Below are positions 35,824 through 43,425 of a DNA stretch of 43,425 nt, in pieces; the stretch's first letter is position 1; every line of letters begins with the position of its first letter. The position numbers were made by a program, and so were the translations under genes. Source of the stretch: CAYVFC01 sp964450715 (lineage in GTDB: Bacteria; Myxococcota_A; Polyangia; Polyangiales; JAFGIB01); NCBI GenBank assembly GCA_964450715.1, contig CAYVFC010000063.1, positions 1 to 43,425 of the forward strand, in the 5' to 3' direction. The notes beneath the pieces are model-generated. The model searched no databases. It was not told the DNA's origin and worked only from the letters and a program-made list of their open reading frames with translations.

Positions 35824-37608
35824 ATGCGGAAACAGCTTTTAGCGCTGGTGATCGCCATCGGCCTGCAGGCCGCGTACACGCCCGTTTTCAACCCGGCATC
35901 GGCCCAATCACCCGAGGAGGAGATCGTCGAGCTCAACACCGAGGCCATGCGCGCCTACAACGATCTCGACATCGTCAAGTCCATCTCCACCCTGAACCAG
36001 GCGCTGCAGGTCGCCCAGCAGAACGGCCTTGCCGGTGCGCTGGTCGCTGGAACCCACATGAACCTGGGCGTGGTCTACATCGCCGGGATGAACGATCACG
36101 CCCAGGGGCACAACCATTTTCTGCAGGCGCTCTGCTTCGATCCCGGAACGTTGCTCGACCCGCTGCTCAGCTCGCCCGATATCGAGTCGCTGTTTCAGCA
36201 GGCCCAGCAGGCGGTGAACCCCGCGGTGTGCGGCAATACCGCCACGGCGGTTGCGCCCGCGCCCGCACCTGTACCCGCGCCCGCTCCGGCGCCGGTCGTG
36301 AACGGGGCGGCCGGACCCGTGCCCACCATCGTGCACCAGCCGCCGCTACCGCAGGTCGAACGGGCGCCCATCCCGGTCTACGCGGAGCTGACCTTTGGCG
36401 AGAAGGTTCAGAAGGTCTTCCTGTACTACCGCGGCTCCGGCATGGACGACTACAAGCGGGTAAGCATGGTGCCTTACGGCAAGGGCGGCGCCTATCAGAT
36501 CAGCTGCCACGACGTCTGGGCGCCGCGAGTGCGCTACTACGTCACCGCGGTCGACGGCGAGGGCAGGGTGGTGGCCGCCGCCGGCGCGGCGCAGTCGCCG
36601 CTCGAGGCGCCGGTAGTCTCGGACCTGGGCGGTCAGCCCGGGCCCGCGCTTCCGGGGCAGATGCCCCCGGCGGCCTGTACCGAGGTGGAGTGCCCGCCCG
36701 ACGTCTCCGGCGAGGAGTGCGAGAAGCCCGATTACCGGGCCCTGGGAGAGGAATGCGACAGCGACGCCGAGTGCCAGCCCGGCCTCTTCTGCCATGACCG
36801 CTGCCTGCTGCCGAGCGCCGGAACTCAGTTGCGCGCGGTCGACGAAGAGAGCCCGGGCGAGCTGGATGAGGAGGAGCCGGGCGAATTTGCCCGGGGCTTC
36901 ATCCAGCTCGGTTTTTCGCTGGGGCTCTCCCGAGTGCAGAGCGGAATGTTCACCGACCGGCCGCCGCCCGGCGCGCCCGACTCGGTATTCGACACCGGAG
37001 GCAACTTCGTGACCGACGGCCTCTGGGTGCCGGACGGCGACTCCTACGACCGCAACGGTAACCGCGCCTCGGACGTGTTCGACGGCCAGTGCCCGGCCGA
37101 CGGCACGGTTACCGGGCCTCACGTCACGGCCACGGCCACCGGGGATACGGTCATCAACCCCTCCAAGTACTGCGTGCAGATCCGCTCCCCGGGCTTTCAG
37201 GCCTTTCCCGCCTTGCGCCTGTCCGGCGGCTACTTCATCACCGAGCGCATCGGCGTCTCCGGGATGGTCCGCTACCAGCTCGACGCGGGCGAGGGAACCC
37301 TGGCCGGCATCCTGCTGGGAGCGCGCGGCGAGTTTCTGGTGCTGGGGTCGCAGCAGGCTCGCGGCCTCTCCCTCTCGCTCTTTCTCGGCGCCAGCATGGG
37401 TCAAATCCAGGTCAAGCCGCCCTCGCGAACCGAGAACGAGGCGGCGCCCTTTGCCGTTTCAGGCCTGGCGGGCGCCCACGCCGGCGTAACCCTGCGCTAC
37501 CGCTTCCACCGGAGCTTTGGCCTGTTTCTAGCGCCCGAGCTCGATCTGCAGTTTCCGGATTTCCTGATGAACATCGATCTCACCCTGGGCCCGGAGGTCG
37601 CCTTCTGA
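35824..37608 (+). CDS. Outer-membrane beta-barrel protein with TPR-like and Dickkopf-type regions
   Basis: 594 residues. A Sec signal ends near PASAQ; a helical TPR-like region (about 30-130) follows, then a Pro/Ala linker (VAPAPAPVPAPAPAPV), a small beta domain (about 180-260), and a Cys-rich Dickkopf-type motif (EECDSDAECQPGLFCHDRC, about 310-335). The C-terminal 240 residues are amphipathic strands ending in Phe, as required for BAM-dependent insertion. This layout is common in Myxococcota outer-membrane proteins; function is unknown. GAGGAG five bases before the ATG is a strong ribosome-binding site. Confidence 0.8.
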   Translation: MRKQLLALVIAIGLQAAYTPVFNPASAQSPEEEIVELNTEAMRAYNDLDIVKSISTLNQALQVAQQNGLAGALVAGTHMNLGVVYIAGMNDHAQGHNHFLQALCFDPGTLLDPLLSSPDIESLFQQAQQAVNPAVCGNTATAVAPAPAPVPAPAPAPVVNGAAGPVPTIVHQPPLPQVERAPIPVYAELTFGEKVQKVFLYYRGSGMDDYKRVSMVPYGKGGAYQISCHDVWAPRVRYYVTAVDGEGRVVAAAGAAQSPLEAPVVSDLGGQPGPALPGQMPPAACTEVECPPDVSGEECEKPDYRALGEECDSDAECQPGLFCHDRCLLPSAGTQLRAVDEESPGELDEEEPGEFARGFIQLGFSLGLSRVQSGMFTDRPPPGAPDSVFDTGGNFVTDGLWVPDGDSYDRNGNRASDVFDGQCPADGTVTGPHVTATATGDTVINPSKYCVQIRSPGFQAFPALRLSGGYFITERIGVSGMVRYQLDAGEGTLAGILLGARGEFLVLGSQQARGLSLSLFLGASMGQIQVKPPSRTENEAAPFAVSGLAGAHAGVTLRYRFHRSFGLFLAPELDLQFPDFLMNIDLTLGPEVAF

Positions 37609-37675
37609 GTTTTGAGGGACATTCTTTGACTCCTCACCTTTACCAGCGCGGGACGAGCATGGGGAATAGACGACG

Positions 37676-37864
37676 ATGCGCCAACAGGCCGAGGTTCAAC
37701 CCCGTAGATATTCCGGCCGTTATCGTCTGGAGTTCGCACAGACCCGTTTCGAGTGCGATCCGGCCGAGGGCGGGCGGATCACCGCTTTCGGTCCCCGGGG
37801 CAGCAACTTCTTGATCGGGCCCTCGGTGCATCCCGACAACCATGGCTCCTTCAACCGCCCGTAG
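37676..37864 (+). pseudogene. N-terminal fragment of a DUF4380/aldose-epimerase-like protein, cut by family C repeat
   Basis: The frame begins ATG (GGGGAA upstream) and reads YRLEFAQTRFECDPAEGGRI then RGSNFLIGPSVHPDNHGS, a pattern like the start of DUF4380 or galactose-mutarotase-like sandwich proteins (GGRI...GPSV). After NHGS the sequence becomes NRP and a TAG that is part of the GTAGGGG repeat. The rest of the gene is missing. Confidence 0.5.
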
Positions 37865-37977
37865 GGGCGGGCCTTGCGCCAGCCCGGTAGAAAGGGGCGG
37901 GCAGGGGAGAGGGCAAGCCCCTGCCCTACGTTTGATGTTGTCACCTGTTCATAGGGGCGGGCCTTGCGCCCGCCCGC
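37861..37977. repeat. GTAGGGG hairpin repeats (family C), copy 4 cluster
   Basis: Three half elements in a row: GTAGGGGCGGGCCTTGCGCC (37861 on), the inverted GGGCAAGCCCCTGCCCTAC type (37899-37928) and ATAGGGGCGGGCCTTGCGCC (37951-37977). The last encodes the C-terminus of the RND transporter on the minus strand. Confidence 0.8.
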
Positions 37978-40256
37978 CGTCGCGGGCGGATGCGGGGATT
38001 GATCAGGACCAGCGCGGCGGGGAGCAGGACCAGATCGGCGATCGCGGCGATGACCACCACGATGGCGCTGACCAGGCCGTAGAACATGGGCGGGGTGAAG
38101 CTGCCCAGCATGGTGGTCGAGAATCCGCAGGCCAGGATGAGGCTGGTGGCGATGATGGGCCGCCCGGTCTGCTCCATGGTCTGCGCAATGGCTCCCGTCA
38201 TGTCCGATTGCTTGAGATTGGATCGTAAACGGACCAGGAAGTGAACCGTATCGTCGACCACCAGGCCCAGCGCCATGCTGCCGATCATCACCGTGCCCGG
38301 GTTGAGATCGATTCCGGCCCAGGCCATGAAGGCCAGGCCGGTCAGGATGGGGATGAAGTTGGGGATCATGGAGAAGAAGGCCAGCCGCACCGAGCCCAGC
38401 AGCATCCCCATCATCACCGTGATGACCAGAAAGGCGATGAGCAGGCTCTTGATCTGGCTATTCAAGATATAGTTCTCCATCTGGTCGATCAGCTTCAGGT
38501 AGCCGGTGGCGTCGATCCAGAGCTCCTCGTCGCGGAAGTACTGCTGCAGGTGCTGCTCGAACTCCTCGACCCGGCCGGAGACCTGCTGGGTGTTGGAGAG
38601 CTTGACCCGGGCGGTGATGCGGGTGGTCTCGTAGTCGCCCAGGATCAGGCTGCGAAAGTCCTCGTCGCCCTCCAGCACCAGGTAGAACTGGGCCGCCATG
38701 GGTCGGGTGTCGGGCAAGAGGGCCGATTCCGGGCGACCGTCGGTGAAGCTTCGCCGGACCTCCCGTAGAGGGTCAAGCACCGAATATACCTGGGATATTC
38801 CCGGAACCCCTTCCACCCGGCGCTCCAGCTCGGCGATCCGGCGCAGCACCTTGGGTTCCTTGAGCCCACCGGGTTTGGTTTTCGCCACCATCTCGAAGGA
38901 ACCGGTGCCGCCCAGCGCGCTGTCCACCCGGAAGATGGAGGCGCGCACCGGGTCCTGCTGGCGGAAGTAGCTCATGGGATTGGCGCCGACGATCAGCCGC
39001 GGCAGCGAGAAGCCGGCCCCTACCACCACCACCAGGGCCAGCGAGGCAAAGCCCAGGCTGCGGCCGCGGGAGGGTCGGCTCAGCCAGCCGAGCGTCCGGT
39101 TCATCAGTCGCGCCTGCCTCCCCCGCAGCTTTTCCGGTGCGGGCGCCGGGATCACCGAGAGCGCCGCCGGCAACAGCGTCATGCTCAACAGGAAGGCGAA
39201 GGCCACGCCGGCCGCGGCCAGGTAGCTGAACTGGAAGACCGGCTTGATGTCGGCGATCAGCAGCGAGAGGAAGCCGGCGATGGTGGTGGAGCTGGTAAAG
39301 AAGCAGGGGATGATCAGGTGCGCGGTGCCGCGAACCACGGCCTGCTCCCGCGCGCTTCCCGCGGCGAGCTCCCGGTAGTAAGCGGATACCACGTGTACGC
39401 CATCGGCGATCCCCACCGCCAGGATGAGCGTGATCAGGCTGGTGGAGATGATGTTGATGTCGATGCCGAGCGCGCCCATCAATCCGAAGGACCAGAGGCA
39501 GGCCAGTATCACTACGAACAGCGGAGCCCAGGCAACCAGCGTCCACTGCAGCAGCAGCAGGCAGAGAAAGATGACGGTCACCATGCCGGCCGGAACCAGC
39601 ACGAAGAAATCGCGCTCGGTATAGGTGAAAAAAGCCTGCTCCAGCGAGAGCGCGCCGGCGAAGTGCCGCTCGACCTCGGGGGGCAGCTGGCGCTGGACGA
39701 CGCGCTCGAGACCGTGGAGCAAACGCCGTTTCTTCTCGAAGCTCATCTCCTGCGGATCGATTTCGACCACGATGGCCGCGGCGCGGCCGTCCTCGGAGAC
39801 CAGGTTGCCCCGGACCAGGGCGCTGTCGAGCGCCCGGCGCCTGAGCTCGGCCACTTCCGCAGCGTTCCCGGGCGGTCGCTCGACCAGCTTCTCGACCGAA
39901 GCGTTGAAGGCTCCCCTGGACTCGATGACCTTGGCGCTGGTGAGGGAGTGAACCCGATAGACGCCGGGCACCTCCTGCACCCCGGTAGTGACGCGGTCGA
40001 TGGCGCGCACCAGCTCCGGGGTGAAGACGTCGTCCGCAAAGACCGCGATGACCTCGATCTCGTCGGCGTTGAACTTCTTCTGGAACTCGCGGTAGGTGCG
40101 CAGGCTCTGGTCGTCTTCCAGGAACCAGTTCCGGATATCGGAGTCAAATTCGAGCTGAAGCGCGTAGTGGGTGGAGACGGCCGAGATGGCGACTACCGCT
40201 GCCAACAGCGCGACGCGGTGGCGCACGATTCTCTCGATCAGCTCGATCTGCCACAT
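37941..40256 (-). CDS. RND/MMPL-family exporter
   Basis: 771 residues, with two homologous halves of one plus five transmembrane helices and large periplasmic loops (about 30-200 and 430-600). It has ILAVGIADGVHVVSAYY in the first half and MALGLVVDDTVHFLVRLRS in the second, the usual RND helix-4 motifs of the MMPL/SSD-type subgroup that moves lipids or hydrophobic compounds. No membrane-fusion or TolC partner is adjacent. The last residues, RRRAGARPAPMNR, are encoded by a family C hairpin, so the original C-terminus was replaced or extended. A TetR-like operator overlaps the probable promoter at 40337-40374. Confidence 0.9.
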   Translation of the reverse strand: MWQIELIERIVRHRVALLAAVVAISAVSTHYALQLEFDSDIRNWFLEDDQSLRTYREFQKKFNADEIEVIAVFADDVFTPELVRAIDRVTTGVQEVPGVYRVHSLTSAKVIESRGAFNASVEKLVERPPGNAAEVAELRRRALDSALVRGNLVSEDGRAAAIVVEIDPQEMSFEKKRRLLHGLERVVQRQLPPEVERHFAGALSLEQAFFTYTERDFFVLVPAGMVTVIFLCLLLLQWTLVAWAPLFVVILACLWSFGLMGALGIDINIISTSLITLILAVGIADGVHVVSAYYRELAAGSAREQAVVRGTAHLIIPCFFTSSTTIAGFLSLLIADIKPVFQFSYLAAAGVAFAFLLSMTLLPAALSVIPAPAPEKLRGRQARLMNRTLGWLSRPSRGRSLGFASLALVVVVGAGFSLPRLIVGANPMSYFRQQDPVRASIFRVDSALGGTGSFEMVAKTKPGGLKEPKVLRRIAELERRVEGVPGISQVYSVLDPLREVRRSFTDGRPESALLPDTRPMAAQFYLVLEGDEDFRSLILGDYETTRITARVKLSNTQQVSGRVEEFEQHLQQYFRDEELWIDATGYLKLIDQMENYILNSQIKSLLIAFLVITVMMGMLLGSVRLAFFSMIPNFIPILTGLAFMAWAGIDLNPGTVMIGSMALGLVVDDTVHFLVRLRSNLKQSDMTGAIAQTMEQTGRPIIATSLILACGFSTTMLGSFTPPMFYGLVSAIVVVIAAIADLVLLPAALVLINPRIRPRRRAGARPAPMNR

Positions 40257-40336
40257 AGCATTTCCGGTCGGAGGCGAGCGCTGCGGGCGCCGTGCTCACC
40301 AGGCGGGCGCCGCGAGACCCGGCTCCGGGCGCCTGC

Positions 40337-40374
40337 ATTTTAGCTAAAATTACACATACGAGCCCGTATGTCAA
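40337..40374 (-). promoter_or_regulatory. Promoter with TetR-type operator upstream of the RND gene
   Basis: On the minus strand TTGACA (40374-40369) is a perfect -35, and TAATTT (40352-40347) is a fair -10 at 16 bp. Between and overlapping them is ACATACG-GGCT-CGTATGT, a perfect 7+7 inverted repeat (40354-40371) of the kind bound by TetR/AcrR repressors. A second perfect palindrome, ATTTTAGCTAAAAT, lies at 40337-40350. This suggests ligand-inducible control of the exporter; no regulator gene lies nearby in this window. Confidence 0.6.
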
Positions 40375-40523
40375 TGTGCGGGCAGCAGGGGCGGCCGGCG
40401 AGCGTTTTCCGACCCGTGCGCTCGTAGCGTCTCCATATTCGAAAGCGGTTTGACCCGATCCCCGGTTCGCCGGCCACCTTTCTCCCGATACCCGTGCTCC
40501 GAGAGCAGAGAGAGGGATCGGAG

Positions 40524-42500
40524 ATGCAGAAGCGGCAATGGATAGAATCTTTCGCGATCATGGCGCTGATCCTCTCGCCGTTGAGCTGCGCCGAGCCGGT
40601 GCCGGCCGGGTCGAGCGCGGCCGGAACGGGCGGGCAGGCGGGCGGAAGCGCGGCGGGCTCGAACGGGGGGGGGTACGTCCCGCCCACCGGCGGTCCGGGC
40701 TCGGGTCCGGCGCCGGACGCCGAGTGCAAGGCCAACTGTACGGACTTCCCGGCGGAGGCCCTCTTCGACAGCGAGAACGGCTCGGCACCTCCGCCCGACG
40801 CGCCCAGCCTGTTCGGCGCCGCGGACAACTTCTCCGCGCCCGGTCCCTGCGTGATCGAGCCCGAGCTGTCCACCGACAGCCGCCCGGGGGCGCTGCTGCC
40901 CGCCAACTGGCTCAGGCCCCGCTTTCGCTTCGCGCCCTCGGGTGGCGAGGATTTATGGGAGATCCGGCTGCAGGCCGACCGCGAGGCCAATGATCTCGTG
41001 GCATACACCACTCAAACCACCTGGGTACTGCCCAAGGAGATCTGGGAAGCGGTGGCCAAGAACGTCATCGACGAGCCGATCACCGTCACCATCCGCGGCG
41101 TCAGCACTTCCTCGGGCGGCACCCCCTCGGGAACGCGTGGCAGCTTCACCATCGCGCCCGTGCTGGCCGGCGGCAAGATGGTCTACTGGGCCACCACTTC
41201 GTCCGAGGTAGCGCCCGATACCAGCAAGCTGGTGGGTTTCGCCGTGGGCGACGAGAGCGTGATCGACGCGCTGACCATCCCGCAGGTCGGAGACCGCCAG
41301 ATCCTGGCCGAGGGCGGGCGCGATCTCCGCGGGCAGTACTCCGATTCCAAGGGCGTGGGACCGGGGCACGTGCAGTGTATCGGTTGTCACGTGGCCACCC
41401 CGGACGGATCGGCCACCGCCTTTGTCGACCACTGGCCCTGGAACGTGGTGCTGGCCTCGGTCGAGGAAGAAACCGTGGGCCAGCGGCCATCCTATCTCAC
41501 CGCCGGCGCCGAGATGCTGGTCAACCAGCCCTGGCTGGGTATTCCCACCTTTTCGTCCGCGCACTGGTTTCCGGGCGACCGCAGGATGATCACCAGCTAC
41601 TGCAAGCGCAACCCGGGCAACGGCGGGGTCGGATTCACCGATAGCTGGACCAATCCGAGGACGGACGATGGGCTGGCCTGGTTTGACCTGGAGACCACCG
41701 CCGCCTTTTCCGCCGATCCGGCCCAGGGAGACGTGGCGAGCCAGCTGAACCAGCAGATCGCGGCGGTTTCCGGTACGGCCTTCGGCATGATCGCGCTACA
41801 GGGCGAGGCGCGTTCGGCTTCCACGCCCGACTGGAGCCACGACGGCACCCGCATCGCTTACAGCTCGGCCACGCACACGCAGGACGGGCGGCTGGGCGAT
41901 AACAACAGCGAGGTGGATATCCACCTGGTGCCCTACAACGGCGGCAGCGGCGGAACGGTGACCCCTCTGGCCGGTGCCTCCGAGCCGGGCGTGGCCGAGT
42001 ACTATCCGGCATTCTCGGCCGACGACAGGCTCCTCGCTTTCAACCGCGTGGCCGTCATCGACAACGCCATGATGTACTACCGGCCTGACGCCGAGATCTA
42101 CGTCATTGCCTCCGACGGCGGGACGGCCACGCGGCTTCTGGCCAACGACCCGCCGGCGTGCACCGGTGAGCGCAGCCCCGGTGTCATCAACAGTTGGCCC
42201 AAGTGGTCGCCCACCGTGGTTTCGCCCGCGCCCGGCAGCGCGGGGGCGGGCCGGACCTATTACTGGCTCATCTTCTCCTCGGCGCGCGAATATCCCGGAC
42301 GCTTTCAACTGCCGAGAACCCAGTACAGCCCTCCCGACACCCGCTCGTCGCAGCTGTACATGGCCGGCGTGGTGGTGGACGACGCCTCGGGCGAGATCAC
42401 CACCTATCCGGCTGTCTATCTCTGGAACCAGGACGCCACCACCAGCAATCTCACCCCGGCCTGGGACGACTTCAAGATACCGGACGTCCCCATCGAATAG
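40524..42500 (+). CDS. TolB/WD40-like beta-propeller lipoprotein with one CxxCH motif
   Basis: About 658 residues from the ATG at 40524, which is followed by a lipoprotein signal ending LSPLSC; a GTG at 40494 would add ten residues. A Gly/Ser tether reaches about residue 60. C285-I-G-C-H289 in HVQCIGCHVATPDG is a c-type heme or Cys-His motif. The C-terminal half has TolB-like blades: STPDWSHDGTRIAYSS, YYPAFSADDRLLAFN and SWPKWSPTV. It is exported and probably periplasmic or surface-bound; a redox or binding role is possible but not shown. The TAG stop is the first three bases of a family C hairpin. Confidence 0.75.
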   Translation: MQKRQWIESFAIMALILSPLSCAEPVPAGSSAAGTGGQAGGSAAGSNGGGYVPPTGGPGSGPAPDAECKANCTDFPAEALFDSENGSAPPPDAPSLFGAADNFSAPGPCVIEPELSTDSRPGALLPANWLRPRFRFAPSGGEDLWEIRLQADREANDLVAYTTQTTWVLPKEIWEAVAKNVIDEPITVTIRGVSTSSGGTPSGTRGSFTIAPVLAGGKMVYWATTSSEVAPDTSKLVGFAVGDESVIDALTIPQVGDRQILAEGGRDLRGQYSDSKGVGPGHVQCIGCHVATPDGSATAFVDHWPWNVVLASVEEETVGQRPSYLTAGAEMLVNQPWLGIPTFSSAHWFPGDRRMITSYCKRNPGNGGVGFTDSWTNPRTDDGLAWFDLETTAAFSADPAQGDVASQLNQQIAAVSGTAFGMIALQGEARSASTPDWSHDGTRIAYSSATHTQDGRLGDNNSEVDIHLVPYNGGSGGTVTPLAGASEPGVAEYYPAFSADDRLLAFNRVAVIDNAMMYYRPDAEIYVIASDGGTATRLLANDPPACTGERSPGVINSWPKWSPTVVSPAPGSAGAGRTYYWLIFSSAREYPGRFQLPRTQYSPPDTRSSQLYMAGVVVDDASGEITTYPAVYLWNQDATTSNLTPAWDDFKIPDVPIE

Positions 42501-42558
42501 GGGAGGGGCTTGTGCCCCCTCCCGTTTGGTTGAAGGCGGGCGCGAGGCGCGCCCCTAC
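42497..42558. repeat. GTAGGGG hairpin repeat (family C), copy 5
   Basis: A hairpin from ATAGGGGAGGGGCTTGTGCC to GGCGCGCCCCTAC directly at the stop of the propeller lipoprotein gene. It may terminate transcription and provides the stop codon. Confidence 0.8.
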
Positions 42559-42662
42559 AGTATTTGAAGCGGGCCTTACCGGTACCACCCAGCCGATGCG
42601 AACCTGCTGGTAAGCATGACCCGATCGGCGGGCTGCTTGCCACTGAACCACCGAAAGCAGGT

Positions 42663-43187
42663 ATGGAACAGGTGCAGGCAGACATCCCCGGGGCAATGAT
42701 CGGCGACCTCTATCAGCGGCACGCTCGGGCGATCTTCTCCCACTGCCGCGGGCTGTTGGGCGAGGCCGCGGACGCGGCCGACGCCATGCAGGAGGCCTTT
42801 GTGCGCGTTCTCCGGCGCGAGCGGTTTCAGCCCGGCAATTGCTCGGTCCGGTATCTCTACCGCACCTCCACCAACGCCTGTATCGATCTGTTGCGGCAGC
42901 AGACGGTGCGCCGTGCGGCCGCGCCCCGCATCGCCGCGGGCGAGGTGGCCACGGTCCAGGCCTCGCCCGCCGCGCACGAGGATCGCGAATGCGCGCGCCT
43001 GCTGCTGGAGCGCTGTGAGCGCACCACCGCCCGTATCGGCGTCATGCACTTCATGGAAGAGATGAACCAGGTGGAGATCGCCTCGGCGCTGGGGGTGTCG
43101 CGGCGGACGGTATTCAATCACCTGAAGCGGTTCGAGCGCGTGGCGAGCCAGATCCGGGCCGAGAACCCGGCTGCCCCCCCGCGATAA
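42663..43187 (+). CDS. ECF-type RNA polymerase sigma factor
   Basis: About 174 residues from the ATG at 42663 (an AGCAGGT precedes it; an upstream in-frame start at 42564 adds 33 unrelated residues). Region 2: LYQRHARAIFSHCRGLLG, DAADAMQEAFVRVLRR and YLYRTSTNACIDLLRQQ. Region 4 helix-turn-helix: MNQVEIASALGVSRRTVFNH. No anti-sigma factor gene follows; the next gene is a tethered lipoprotein that starts 38 bases on. The stimulus and regulon are unknown. Confidence 0.9.
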   Translation: MEQVQADIPGAMIGDLYQRHARAIFSHCRGLLGEAADAADAMQEAFVRVLRRERFQPGNCSVRYLYRTSTNACIDLLRQQTVRRAAAPRIAAGEVATVQASPAAHEDRECARLLLERCERTTARIGVMHFMEEMNQVEIASALGVSRRTVFNHLKRFERVASQIRAENPAAPPR

Positions 43188-43225
43188 CCGTTGGACTAAA
43201 TCGTTCAAATAGCGAAAGGTCAGCC

Positions 43226-43425
43226 ATGACGAAAACGACAGCTATTGTTACTATTCTCCTTCCGTTTCTTCTGGTCGCTTGCGCTTCCGATCCAGACGAT
43301 TCCGGCTCGCCCGCCGGGTCGGGTGGAAGCGACGGGCAGGCCGGGGCGGCCGGCGGAGACGGCGCGCCCGCGGGCGGAAGCGGCGGCAGCGGCGGAACGG
43401 CGGGTCAGGCCGGAGAGGCCGCGGG
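43226..43425 (+). CDS. Tethered lipoprotein, 3'-truncated by the window end
   Basis: ATG preceded by GAAAGGTC. The signal TAIVTILLPFLLVAC is a clear lipobox, followed by a Gly/Ala/Ser-rich tether (GSGGSDGQAGAAGGDG) that runs to the end of the window. It has the same design as the glycoside hydrolase lipoproteins, so a folded catalytic or binding domain is expected downstream. It is probably co-transcribed with the ECF sigma factor gene. Confidence 0.8.
   Translation, partial: MTKTTAIVTILLPFLLVACASDPDDSGSPAGSGGSDGQAGAAGGDGAPAGGSGGSGGTAGQAGEAA

Overview
This is a GC-rich (roughly two-thirds G+C by eye) window from a Gram-negative bacterium. The organism is most likely a member of the Myxococcota (Polyangia-like). 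That is inferred from style rather than a marker gene: many exported lipoproteins carry long Gly/Ala/Ser-rich tethers after the lipobox, one outer-membrane barrel protein has a Dickkopf-type Cys knot, and there is a giant modular adhesin with pre-peptidase-type, LamG and C-type lectin modules. There are no rRNA or tRNA genes, no CRISPR array and no phage genes.

Layout. 1-7185: 3' part of a giant modular surface protein. 7266-10297: NlpC/P60 lipoprotein and a DUF362 protein (minus strand). 10430-13067: structured repeat, crcB fluoride channel, palindrome A1, SLC13-type transporter. 13262-15933: patatin phospholipase and a radical SAM/SPASM protein, tail to tail. 16025-18684: decayed gene, beta-lactamase-fold serine hydrolase whose 5' end contains palindrome A2, and a FabG-like SDR. 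18762-20122: small lipoprotein and a vapBC toxin-antitoxin pair. 20367-33096: mostly plus-strand block of secreted carbohydrate-active lipoproteins (double beta-propeller sialidase-like fusion, GH9, GH12-like, GH128-like) interrupted by a radical SAM gene, a decayed REP-associated transposase and a Tat-exported DUF362 protein. 33208-37608: divergent pair of a GH9 cellulase with a CBM3-like tail and an outer-membrane barrel protein. 37676-40256: truncated gene and RND/MMPL exporter with a TetR-style operator. 40524-43425: CxxCH-bearing beta-propeller lipoprotein, ECF sigma factor, and the start of another tethered lipoprotein.

Functionally, most of the right two-thirds looks like a surface-anchored polysaccharide-attack repertoire (cellulose, beta-1,3-glucan, xyloglucan-like glucans, possibly sialylated or other glycans) without SusC/D-type uptake genes. 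This fits extracellular or contact-dependent digestion rather than a classic PUL.

The most unusual feature is the intergenic DNA. Two families of 90-172 bp palindromes have a conserved centre, but their long arms (19-47 bp) are different in every copy while remaining complementary within each copy. A third family of GTAGGGG hairpins supplies stop codons or even coding sequence to neighbouring genes. Several gene remnants lie beside these elements.
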